From Litoditis marina (lineage: Eukaryota > Nematoda > Chromadorea > Rhabditida > Rhabditidae): a DNA stretch of 64,000 nucleotides. Made by a program: the position numbers and the translations under genes. The notes beneath the pieces were generated by a model. That model had not been told where the DNA came from, did not search any database, and was given only the letters and a program-made list of their open reading frames with translations. Of this stretch, positions 49,037 through 59,761 are shown piece after piece; position 1 is the first letter of the stretch, and each line of letters opens with the position of its first letter. The DNA lies in the NCBI GenBank assembly GCA_964036275.1, contig OZ038433.1, positions 1,302,001 to 1,366,000 of the forward strand. Reading direction: 5' to 3'.

Positions 49037-50500
49037 ATCTCTGTTCTTTCCTCTTCTCTCTTTCTCTGGCCCTCTCTCTCTTTACTTTTCTCTCCGTTAC
49101 AATTTCCGAAATAGACTTCCTATTTTCCAGCCGAAGCGATGTGTCGTGGAGCATCGTCCGAAGGGTGTTCTTCTGATAGAATTGATGTCAATTCAGAATA
49201 TTTCCCTCAAAACAATTGGAAACCCACCGGTCAGTCCTGAAAAGACAAAATATCAGCTATAACAGGCATTCATGACACTCAAATTGAGGGTGAGAGAAAA
49301 AGGTCAAAGAGACGCAGACACATCTCATCTCTTGATCCGCTGCGATTGTATGTCTACAGTTGTCAGGGCGCCAGAGGAAAGCCACAGTTTGAAACAGTGA
49401 TAGGAACTTTTAAACTTTTTCTCGAAGTTTCACGCAGAATTTTATCACCACCTTCCACGAGCGTTTTCCTGGCTCTCCCGCGCCAGTGTACAAAAGATGG
49501 TTATTGATCTGGTCCATTTTCCGGATTGAAGTTGACTTGTATCCATTTTCCAGCATCTGCTACGAGTGTCGCTGAACGAGGTCAGCCAGGTATTTCCCGT
49601 GGAACTGACGTCATCGAGTACACAGCTGAAACTGACGACACAGTTCCCCTTCAATCGATATGATCAGACTTTGTGGGTGGCACTGTATCAGAGGAGAGAA
49701 TACTGTCCCGATCTGATGGCATTAGGTTAGTAATATTGATAATTATATTGAATAAATGCACAATCAATAATAATGAGTTCACCAATATTTTGCATGACAA
49801 TCGTACCGGACATTAAGTTTAAAAACAAGATATTAGGAAACTGAGTCCCGAAAGCATAACTTTAGGTCAGGGGGGGGGGGGGGGTTAGTATCCTAGTTGA
49901 CTTCTCGCATTTATTGAAGTGCATGCGGAACATGTTGAAAGAAGACAGCAATGACGAGCGTTTATCTGTGGTGAAAACAAGTAATTGAAAACAGTACACT
50001 AGTATGGGGGAAAATTATGAGGCAAACTCATGTACAGCTCGCTGAAACAAAAGTAAGCAGCACCTAGCTAAGAATAGAATAGGGACTCAGAAGGTGACCC
50101 TGTTCGAATTGCTCAGATTAGAATAATATGAGTAGTCCATTCAGTGGTGCTTCCTTTCAGACGAAGCGTCGGTATCCCTGAAGGAACTAGTAGCCGAATC
50201 TTCGAAACATCGTGGTCCAATTATGAAGCCGTTGCTGCTACGGAAAGGTGAGTCTAGCACACACACACAACTGTGACTGATGTGATTACAATACATGTAA
50301 TGCCACGTTGTCTCTTTAGTTCTAACAAGGATGCTCACTTCTTGAATTTAGAACAGAAGACTAAGAGTTTAAGTGTATCTTCAAATAACTTGTAAAGTGT
50401 ATATGATTATGATTCGCTTTCAGCCTCCGTGTCCAGTCAGAAGAAAACCGAGTGCGTGCTCACCAAATTCGTGGTTCAAGAATTCGAATCTCAAATATGA
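42368..50500 (+). CDS. ITSN: Intersectin long-isoform exons (YxxP linker, DH, PH, C2)
   Basis: Fourteen exons continue the intersectin frame if exon 28 is spliced at 39750: 42368-42473, 42968-43033, 45479-45659, 45961-46000, 46209-46352, 46872-46932, 47089-47250, 47633-47752, 48333-48459, 48732-48844, 49131-49229, 49554-49725, 50161-50247, 50424-50500. Long form 1619 aa. The linker (about 1103-1159) has YAEP, YELP, YDQP and YEEP. The Dbl-homology domain (about 1160-1350) shows [13 protein letters not shown] and [20 protein letters not shown]. The PH domain (about 1356-1475) has [15 protein letters not shown]2 (about 1485-1610) starts [18 protein letters not shown] and lacks obvious Ca-binding Asp residues in its first loop. 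Known: this module is a Cdc42 GEF in vertebrate ITSN-L. The 40-nt exon 45961-46000 rests on phase and splice sites only. AATAAA at 50532-50537. Confidence 0.88.
43193..43557. repeat. Near-perfect long hairpin (148-bp arms, 69-nt loop)
   Basis: Left arm 43193-43340 is reverse-complementary to 43410-43557 with about two mismatches seen. Lies in the intersectin intron before the DH exons. Non-coding; foldback element or dsRNA source. Confidence 0.9.
44058..45160. repeat. 140-bp GGCGCC satellite array
   Basis: TTGGCGCCTATTGGCGCC starts at 44464, 44604, 44744, 44884 and 45024, exactly 140 bp apart; diverged units precede at about 44058, 44198 and 44333. Each unit carries palindromic GGCGCC clusters and a CAAATTTCAGCTAAATCGG stretch. 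Followed by a GGGACGA repeat (about 45180-45212). Confidence 0.93.
46435..46625. repeat. (TA)n microsatellite with palindromic inserts
   Basis: Two long AT runs separated by ATACTATATATATAGTATGA segments, flanked by mirrored TACGTAAATCGTAATAT/ATATTACGATTTACG. Generates spurious Tyr-Ile ORFs. Confidence 0.95.
48071..48242. mobile_element. 172-bp foldback MITE, copy 2
   Basis: Same ends (GAGTACATATGCTAGAAGAT...GCATACGTACTC) and same length as the copy at 14113-14284; lies in the intron within the PH-domain coding region. Confidence 0.88.
48980..49034 (+). repeat. (CT)n microsatellite
   Basis: Pure CT repeat in the intron before the C2 exons, extending impurely to about 49092. Confidence 0.95.
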
Positions 50501-52263
50501 AAGTTTTGACCAAACTGCATAATTCTCGAGTAATAAACTATTTATGTGTCGGATTTGAACTGTTTGCATACAACTAATGGGGAGTCATAACAATGAAATA
50601 CACATTCAAAAATAAAAAGATCATTACTAAGGAAGAACTTTGTAAATGAGTTAAAAAATTTCGCAAAGAACTACATTCATAAACATTTACAAGTTCAAAG
50701 ATGACAGAGAACAACTTCTCGCGAACAGACAAACTTGACTTTTCGGAAAACGAGAGTGACTACAAGGAGTCACAGGGCACCACCGAGCAAATTACAAAAT
50801 ACAATAACTCAGTATAGCAGTAACAAACGAAATGATTTCCTACATTCGAGAAATGTGAATGCTATACATGAACTTGTCATTTTCCGTTTAATAACATAAT
50901 ATCACTTTTCCATAATTACAGAGCTTCGAAACCATAAACCGACCAAATGGAAATGCTTTTTGTTGTATGAAAGCTTCTAAGTTTTTTAATACTAAGAGTA
51001 CCATCCTCCACTGCCAATCGTGATAATTTTTTTTTGAATTGATCTTTTTCCTAGGTTCGGAAACGACTATCACAAGGTTCAACTGGCTCTTTTTTCCCCA
51101 ATAGGTTGCCATTTTTCTATTGTCCAAGCTGATGTGAAGTGTTCATTTCAATCGATACGCATCATTCGTATGAGTAGCGGAGTGTCCGTTCTTCGTCACA
51201 TAATTGTGGTCGTTTCAATGTCATTTCGGTCTTCTTCTTTTCTTCATAATAGACTCATCTGAGAGGTCAGCTCAATTAACAAATAGGCCACGCCCACTCA
51301 AGGTTGTTCGCACCTCGAAAACGATACTTTCTTCTATCGTTATCTCATTTTGTTGCATGAATAACAAGTTCGTTTCATTCCCACTAAGACTTTGACCGCG
51401 TGCAAATGAGAATTCGATTGAATATATTTATTATTTCACAAGTTGTAACAGAGGTTGACAGCCGCTTGGAAAATCTTGTAGTGTTTCGGAAAACTTGAAC
51501 ATGGGGGAAAAGCCGCCTGAAAATTTTGTTGGCACGTTGCCAGGGTCTCAGTGGGAACGACAAAAACTATAGCTACTCTCAAACATCTTAAGGCTCAAAT
51601 TCAATTTTCTGAACAGACATGTGTATTATATGGTGAAGGAACTATATTACAGTGGTTGATTTCACGCGGACTCATCAGTTAACTGAGGACTGTTTCTCAC
51701 AAGTTTTCCAATTCTAATAGTTTTGAATGGAAAAACTAGAGGTTGTATGGAGTTCTGTTATTTTTACATTTAGTTATCCTACAAATGATTTTCGCGAATT
51801 CGGGAGCTTATTCGTATTTCTTCCTCCTACTGAATTCGTATTTCCAAGTTGGAGTTTACTCGGCAGGTTCGTGGGAAATTTTCTCGTTTTCTCCAGGATT
51901 GGAAAAGTTTAAACTTTATTCACCACACTTTTATCATAGTACAACATTTATTCACAGGGTTAGAGATAAAATGTTATACATACCCGATGAGTTCCACGAA
52001 TAAGTTATGAAACTAGCGACTGAAAACTATGGAAACTACCTCAAGAATACTACAATATAGAATAAACGTTTACAATAGTGGAGTTCTCTAATGTATCCTT
52101 TCTTCACGTCTTACGTGACCATTACGTTTACTATGAAATGTATGTAATCAGCTGAACGTAATTATGTAAACATCTAAATCTCTGGAATAGAACTCCCACA
52201 TTAACGTCTCCTAATTATTTTCATGAGGTAATAAACACACTGAACACTTCTTGTTTTAAGCTG
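50501..52263. other. Convergent intergenic region after intersectin
   Basis: AATAAA at 50532-50537 lies 32 nt after the intersectin stop. Apart from that I see no exon, repeat array or conserved motif; the sequence is AT-rich and not recognisable. Confidence 0.6.
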
Positions 52264-53267
52264 TTACATTTTTGGTTCGTCACTTTCGTCGTTGTAGTAG
52301 ACTTCTTCGGAACTTTCTGCGCCCTTCTCTGAAAACGGAGAACTCAAATTGTTGTTTCAATGACTTGAGTTAATTTAATTTTGTTTTTGAGTTCTTACGA
52401 TAACTCGAGTTGAATTTCAAATAATTATAATAATGTGTTTCGTTTCCCACACAATAACAGTAATAAGTGGGACAGTTATGCGTAACTTGGAGAAATTACA
52501 AAAAACGTGTATTTGTCATTGCACAGTTTCAGTTCATTGTGTATGGATCGCAGGCCACATCGGTGATTTGTTGAATTCTGCTGTGCTTGTACTTTGTTGT
52601 GGGTGCAACTTGGGGTGTCATTCGAAATCTGTGGTGGCAGATCAAACTACAATTCATGATTGGTCACCCCTCATTTGTTTCATATTTATGTAAAAAACTA
52701 TTACATGAAAAACTTCCTTGTATCTGATTGGCGTGATATTTTGAAAATCTCAAATATCAATAGTTCGACCATAAATTATTTGCATAAATGAAGTTAATAA
52801 GTTGCAGAAAACTTACCGGATTGTTTATTCATCGTGCACTTATTCTCTAGAAACAACGTATTTGGGGAGGGGAGGAGTTGAGATCTGTAAAGGAGTATAT
52901 TGTTAAAATTACATTTCATTGTATGCACTTGACGTATATGAAGATCCGACATAGAAACATTCAGTTTCTGGTCATTCAAAAACAAAAAAAAAGTGAAGGA
53001 TTCCTAGAGTCGATATTTATGTTTTTGAGTTTTTGACCTACGTATCGACTTTACTCCTGACTTTTCACCTACCTATCGACTTTACTCCCAAGTTTTGACC
53101 TACCTATCGACTTTACTCCTAAAGTTTGACCTACCTATCAATTTTACTCGTAAACATCATACAAGCCGTGTTGTGCTGAAGCCAATTGACGGCAAAACAA
53201 GAATGAGGTGAAAAGTAACAGGCAGACACACAGCTGGCTGGAATGAGATAAGAACCAATGTTATTCT

Positions 53268-53330
<63 letters not shown>

Positions 53331-56300
53331 TCATTTGCTATCGTTTACGTCTTTCGCTCTCGCTCGCCCTCTCTCTCTCTCTCTTTCATTCTTAGTTCAT
53401 TCTGCGTTTTAAATATAAATAGTACTTTAACATAAGATTCAACATAGTGTATGTGTTTATTAATAACTCTCTCTCCGCCTCTTTCTTTATCCAATGTTTT
53501 GTATTTTGTTCAAAACCCGAACAGTAATCGTAGTATTTCCCCGCTCACATACCCAATGATCTGATTCCTTTTGCAACTGTGGCATCGAAACTGACTAAAG
53601 TCGCATTTGCAGTCAGATTGAAACACTCGCGTAGTTTATTCTTGTCCAGTTTCTCAATTTTTCGATCTGGAAAAGAAATTGTAATGTATGTATTGTTGTT
53701 TGACTACAAATTCTAACCAAAAATTAGGACGGTTCAGAGCTTTTCGAACAATTTTGAGAAAAGCGGTCCCTCCTAATAGTTGTTATGTCGTTTCCTTCAC
53801 AATAATAAGGCCGACGCTGCCACGTTCTTGTGTTCTGGAGTGTTTGTAGTTCGATCCCCGCTATTGGTACGGAGCATAATACGCGTCTATGAGATTGCTG
53901 ATCAAACTACCCTCAAACGTGTTCACCAGTATCAAGCCAAAAGGTGAAAACTTTGACCTGTGTGTTCGCCTTTTCTGGAATGTATCGATTTTTCCAATTT
54001 TATCGAAGACTTTTCCGTTTCTGTGCTTTTGTATAACTGACCAACAGGATGTTGAGACAGTGGAATGCAGCTGTTTTCGTAGAAATCTCCTGTGGACGAG
54101 AGAAGGTTCACTCTGTTCAAATGAACATTTCCTCCATTCATTTCACATGTCTGCAATGAATTGCCCTTCATTCTTTTGGTTAGTAGATAGTATTCAATCT
54201 ATATACGAGTGAATACATTGCAAATTTTGTAAGGGGTGGAGCTTTATAGTCGTCGCCAACCGAAAGGCGAGATACTGTATATCTCACTTTCCGATGTGCA
54301 CGCACCAATGCCTTCTATTCGAAAACTTGCCAGTCATGTCCTCTAATAGCGCGGGGGTTTGCTCCCTGCTACGAATCTTTTGCTCGCAGGTTCGAAATTT
54401 ATAAATTTGGCCCACACTATAGACAGGGTCTCTATGCATCCTTGATCTATATGCTCTCTAATCACCTATAAATTGCGTATAAACTGCGTTTTATGTCTTT
54501 GTCTTTGTTGGAGAAAATGACCACATTACATTCAAAGCATATAAGAAGTTCCCTCGTCGAAAAATGTTTGAATATAGCTCCCGACCTGGTTCTGTTCATT
54601 ATAGTTGACACTTGCACAGTAGAAGTTGGTAGCGGATTGACAGGAATATAGACAGCTTGGCAGAGATACGTTACTAAAAAAACTTGAGTCATTGACATCG
54701 TCCTGTAATATTTTGAATAGGAAGAGTAAGTTGTTCTCCAAGTCTGGTCTCCTTTTGGAAAACTTTCAAATCTGGGAAATTTCAACTTACTATATTTTCT
54801 TCTCCTCGAAATTGATAAGTCGAAGTTTTCGGAACTTCTGGAAGCAGTTCAGCCTTGGACTGGCCTCTTTCGATTTCTCCTTGGGGCTCACCGGTTCTCT
54901 CAAATCTCGACTCAACTGAAATTTGTTTTCAGAGGTCTCGAAGCGTACTTTGTGTCTTAGTGATTGCCGCTTAACCGATGAATATAGTCTGCAGCTCTTT
55001 GTTGGGTATATATTGTGGTATAGGTAATCGGATACTTGATCATTCATTTCAGTAATACGAAGTTTATTGTGCATAAATTCGTTAACAAAAGTAGTAGGAA
55101 CTGACTAATCGAGTTATCACAAGATATATGCTTGGAAAATACAAGCACTCACCAATGACCTTGTCGAGTGAGATGGTGAATGATTTGGTAGAGCTGGACT
55201 TTTCGGAGTCGCACTAACATGAGTAGATCCCCAATCTCCGGATGTAGCGAGTGGTACTCGCGGTACCCGTGAGAAAGGTGTGCCGCCACTTGGCGCCAGT
55301 TGGCGCGGTGCGGACTCAGCGGTCGATGGGGCCCACGGTACCTTCACCTTAGTCGACAGAACTCGGGCGCCAGTTGGCGACTGCAGTGGCGCGGGCGCCA
55401 GTGTTGGAGCTGAATATGCATATTTTATAAATGCATTGCGTATTCTTGACTCGGAAAATTTATGACAACTTCTGTGAAGATCTTCTCAGTTTTAAAAGTG
55501 TTCATTGCAAATAAGTTAAACGAAATGTTGCGGTATTGGTGCAAAGTTCTATTTGTTGGAGTTATCTGTGTTTGGTCTCTGTCTTAGAGACAGGTCGTCT
55601 TAACACAGCAGTAAATTAATTCTACAGTGTGCTAAATTTTTGGTGATTGAACTGTTTACGGCTGAAATTCGAAATCGTACTCACCGACGGTAGTTAGTGG
55701 AACGTGATGTCTCGTGACGGGACCGGGTCGAATCAATCTTTGGCCAAATGCCAAGGTGTGAATAGAATCCAGTTGAGACCCAATAGGAACACTTGTAGAT
55801 ACTGTAACATCAACATACCTCCCCGATTGGACAAATGTGCAGAGCTGTTTTATAGGAATACGGCGGTGGGCCTGTAGTGTTAAACACAGCACAACTCAGA
55901 AACGTGCAACTACAAAGTGCATTATTCCTCATTTGAATTCTAACTTTACTATTCATTTTACTTTAGTATAGTAATAGTACTTACCGGCACTGTCAGCCGC
56001 CCCAGGAAGTGAAGCCTTTCCATCCAGCGGGAGGAACACCGGTTGAATCCTGACAATTAATAAATAGAATAAGGTTAAATAAAATACAGTTAATCAGAAG
56101 AAATTTTCTATATAAATCAATAAGTTAACAAAAATAATAAGTACTATGAATTTCTAACACTGGTTAAAGTCAGACAAAATGTACCATCATTCTACTACAT
56201 TGTTTACAGTCTCTAGTTCTCTCTGTCTCTGCCTCTTTCTATCTTTCTCTCTCTCTTTTTTTCTCTTCTTTCTCTCTTTCCCCCTCTCTCACTTCCCCCT

Positions 56301-57456
56301 CCTCTCTCTCTCCTATTATTTCCCTCTCGTTCACCTCCACGTACCTGGTGTGCTGAGCTCTAGCTCTTCTGAACGGTTGCTCGTTGATATTCAAATTATT
56401 TCTGGTAGACATGCGTGCTGCTAGTAGCCTATAAACACATGACGATACTAAATATACTGTCTTTTTTCGGCTGAAAAAATCACATTTTCGCGAAATCAAA
56501 GAATCAATAGTAGTAGTTACTTTTGATTCTTAAAGTAGCGGGATGTTACCACACCATAGTCCGACCATGCTCAGTATTTTACGAAAATCGCGTTTAGTCG
56601 GGACACTAAAAGAACACAACGGTTCGGAAAAATACAGAAATATTCCAGTCGAGACGGCAAATAGTCGATTTGCATTTCCAGCGTGATGTATTAACAGTAA
56701 AATATTGTTACACAACCACGTACGTTCTGGGAAAACTGACCTCGTTTGATCGACTGATATTTCTGTAGTGGTGCGCACATCGCTCCAATCCACCAGGTTA
56801 GGGTTCAATTTCTGGAAATCGTCTTTTTAACTTTTCCCTCTTTATTTTTTACTTCAGTCTATTTCTGTAACAGAAGAAGAACTAAACTCTGCTTGATATT
56901 TCATGTAAAAATTTAGCAACTGAGCTTCCTTTGATTTATAAGATTCTTTGAGGAGCGTTGTAACTCTGCTAAGTAGTTTAATTTCCTTGTGAATGCGAGA
57001 AAAATTTCATGAATCTTTTTCTCGGGTAATCGTGTTAAAAACTACAGAAATTGAGAAAGGAGTGACATGGACAATTATTCAAACTTCTCACCTTTCCCGC
57101 CAAAAGACATAGGTTCTCGTATAAGTCGATATCTATCTTTCTCGACGCACGCACTGCTGACTTCTGAAAAAAATTCCGAAAATCAGAGTTTGGCCATCTT
57201 TATCGCAGAAACATGATGATTTGCTTAAATATTCGTATATGTTGGGACAATGAAAACACTTTTCTCACGATTTCGTAAATATCTTGATAGAAATTTCGCT
57301 AGTAATGCTGGTCTAAAATTATGTTCTATTATTTGTATGTAACATTACTATTGTTCACATACATCTTAATAAGTATTAGCAACAGGGCGTACTTCCTACC
57401 CGTTCACTGGTGCTCCATCGCGAAAGAATACAGTCTGCCGTATCTCGCTTCCACAT
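52264..57456 (-). CDS. Unrecognised multi-exon gene (hypothetical protein)
   Basis: I do not recognise this protein. A phase-consistent minus-strand chain is: 57400-57456 (possible start, MWKRDTAD), 57092-57163, 56741-56811, 56345-56428, 55985-56049, 55685-55801, 55348-55409, 55153-55213, 54791-54915, 54675-54702, 54042-54089, 53549-53666, 52817-52884, 52264-52328 (TAA). Every junction has AG/GT borders and matching phase. The middle is Pro/Ser/Thr-rich and low in hydrophobics (RPGPVTRHHVPLTTVAPTLA), suggesting disorder. More structured pieces are RKIDIDLYENLCLLAGK, TKSFTISLDKVIVESRFER and IEKLDKNKLRECFNLTANAT; the C terminus is acidic (SSEEVYYNDESDEPKM). No signal peptide or membrane segment seen. 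If the 55214-55347 intron is retained, another frame stays open through 55153-55409 and stops at 54788, so an alternative end is possible. The first exon is the weakest. Confidence 0.45.
53037..53160. repeat. 31-bp tandem repeat x 4
   Basis: CCTACCTATCGACTTTACTC recurs at 53037, 53068, 53099 and 53130 with exact 31-bp spacing; intronic in the minus-strand gene. Confidence 0.88.
53272..53332 (+). repeat. (CT)n microsatellite
   Basis: CT repeat in an intron of the minus-strand gene; another impure run is at 53370-53385 and a further one at about 56225-56325. Confidence 0.92.
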
Positions 57457-58326
57457 CACACTCTTACACGTGAACCCGTGAACGTGAAAGGCCTGCAAGT
57501 AGCTTGTAGTTTGTTTGATAGTCACGTGAAACAACGTGAAGGTTCAACAACAATTACGTAGTTTATGATTCCACGTTGGAGATTTCCATGTGTTTCAGTG
57601 TTTCACGTTTGACTAACAGTAGTAAATTCAATAATCACGAGAAAACTAAAGTTTTATCGCACCCAGTGTGACAAACTATAAAAATGTTTATTCACTAAAT
57701 ACTTCCTGGATATATGCGTACTTTCGTTTCGTAGCCTGCAGAGAAAACCTGTTGGCCCGTAGTCCACATCAGTTTTATAGTTTTACTTTCTGTATTCACT
57801 ATTTGGAAGTTTAACCAGTAAAAGCAGTAAAATGATATAAATGGTATTTATGATCATAATGACATCACCAATTCAGAACAACCAGATTCTTCAGAATAAT
57901 TACGCTGGTTGTTCTGCTGGGTTTGTAGTTTGATCCAGTAAAAACAGTGATGCGCGTGCAGACCAGAAGGATTCACCTTCCGGATCTGTTCAATTTATTC
58001 TTGACTAGACATAGCTGTCAAGCTGTGGGCTTAGGCTGGTCGTTCATGTTTCACTATAAATGTCCAATAAACTTGACCTTGCGCATTTCAAACTGGAGAT
58101 AAAATCGGATGAATCATGAAACTACGAAACCAATACTATTCTCGACCGAAGGAAGAGGAGAAAGAAACTTCAAACTTCGCGAAGCTTCACTGTTGGATAT
58201 ATATTCTGTTTGTAGTACTGAACTGACAAATACGAATGAAACTCTGGTCGTATCTAACCTAGGCAAATCTCTAACTTCGAAAACATTTAATTTTAATCTC
58301 TCAAACAATATGGTCAGCCAGATTTA
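57457..58326. other. Region upstream of the minus-strand gene
   Basis: No exon or conserved promoter element that I can support. Contains a TTTGTAGTTTGATCC motif (about 57929) that recurs across the window. Confidence 0.5.
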
Positions 58327-59619
58327 GGGCCTGGATCTCTAGTTGTCCATTTGTCCAATTGTCCAACTTCAATTGTCCAATTGTCCATCTCAAATGTCCA
58401 TTTGTCCAATTGTCTATTTTCAAATGTCCAATTGTCTGATTGTCTATTTTCAATTGTCCATTTGTCCAATTTTGAAAAAATTTCCTATATTTTCATTTTT
58501 CTTCTAATTTCTCAATTTTTCTTTCTCGCCACACCCGGGGGTCACTTTACGCGTTAAAATGTAAAGTTTGACGGATTAGGATAAAACTTGCACAATTGGG
58601 GTAATCGAACACGAAGATTACGAATATGCAAATTAAAATTTGTTCAACGCACGCAAAACGTGCACGCGACGCGACAAAAATGTCACTATTAGAGTTTGGG
58701 TAATGAAACTTTGTGAACAGGGGTAGTTGATGACGCTGATTTCGAATATCGACATTATGTTGAAGGTTAAAGGTGGTGGGGGGCTAAACTATAAATGTTC
58801 CAAACTTATTTGTATTGGGTCAAACTTGCATAGAAGGTGTAGTAGACGATAGGAATTCTGATTATCAACATAACATTAGAGGTTACCGCAGCCCAACACA
58901 AATACTTCTCAAAAATTCAAGTTAATACTGCTTTCGAGGCCACCGTTTCCACCCGTCACCTTTAACGTTGTGTCGATATTCAGAATCCCTATCGTCTACT
59001 ACACCTTCTCTGCAAGTTTGAAACAATACAAATGAGATTGTAACACTTATACTTTAGCCCCCCACCACTTTTAACCCCGTATCGATATTCATTATGTCCA
59101 TCATCGACTAATCCCTGCAAGTTTGGTTCGAAAATACTCGTTTTGCTCACCATGATACTTTAGCCTCCCACCACCTTTAACCTCCAACATAATGTCGATA
59201 TTCGAAATCAGCGTCATCAACTACCCATGTTCACAAAGTTTCACTCCCAAACTCTAATGTTTAAATTTTTGTCGCGTCGCGTGCACGTTTTGCGTGCGAT
59301 AAACAAATTTTAATTTGCATATTCGTGATCTTCGTGTTCGATTACCCCACTTGTGCAAGTTTTATCCTAATCCGTCAAACTTTACATTTTAAGGCGTAAA
59401 ATGACTCACGGGTGTGGCGAGAGAGAAAAATCGAGAAATTAGAAGAAAAATGAAAATATAGGAAATTTTTTCAAAATTGGACAAATGGACAATTGAAAAT
59501 AGACAATCAGACAATTGGACATTTGAACATAGACAATTGGACAAATGGACATTTGAGATGGACAATTGGACAATTGAAGTTGGACAATTGGACAAATGGA
59601 CAACTAGAGATCCAGGCCC
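58327..59619. mobile_element. 1.3-kb foldback element with long imperfect arms
   Basis: Begins GGGCCTGGATCTCTAGTTGT and ends with the exact inverse; arms of roughly 450 bp carry many TTGTCCA/TGGACAA repeats, then TGCACGCGACGCGACA, then AGGTTAAAGGTGGTGGGG. No clear target duplication and no transposase ORF; the short ORFs at both ends are mirror copies of each other. Confidence 0.85.
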
Positions 59620-59627
59620 ATAGTCGA

Positions 59628-59761
59628 TGCGGAGCGAGCGGTCGTTGATTACTTGCCAGCAGTTGAGAGAGTGTGTAGATCAATGATACGCAGACTGGCT
59701 GGCAACTCGCCAAACCCCGCCCCTTACAAAATCGATGGTCCACAACGGTTTGACAAATCCT
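59628..59761 (-). repeat. Interspersed repeat, copy B (inverse of 12741-12873)
   Basis: Reverse complement of the PP1-intron repeat; directly abuts the foldback element. Confidence 0.7.

Noticed and set aside
42368..50500. DH-PH-C2 region as an independent gene
   Set aside because: No plausible in-frame start ATG with upstream promoter or acceptor; the phase joins exactly to the intersectin SH3-E exon. Not fully excluded without cDNA.
54462..54785. Long minus-strand ORF (107 aa) as a terminal exon of the orphan gene
   Set aside because: Joining it to exon 54791-54915 in that frame creates a TAG at the junction; only its first 28 nt in another frame fit the chain.
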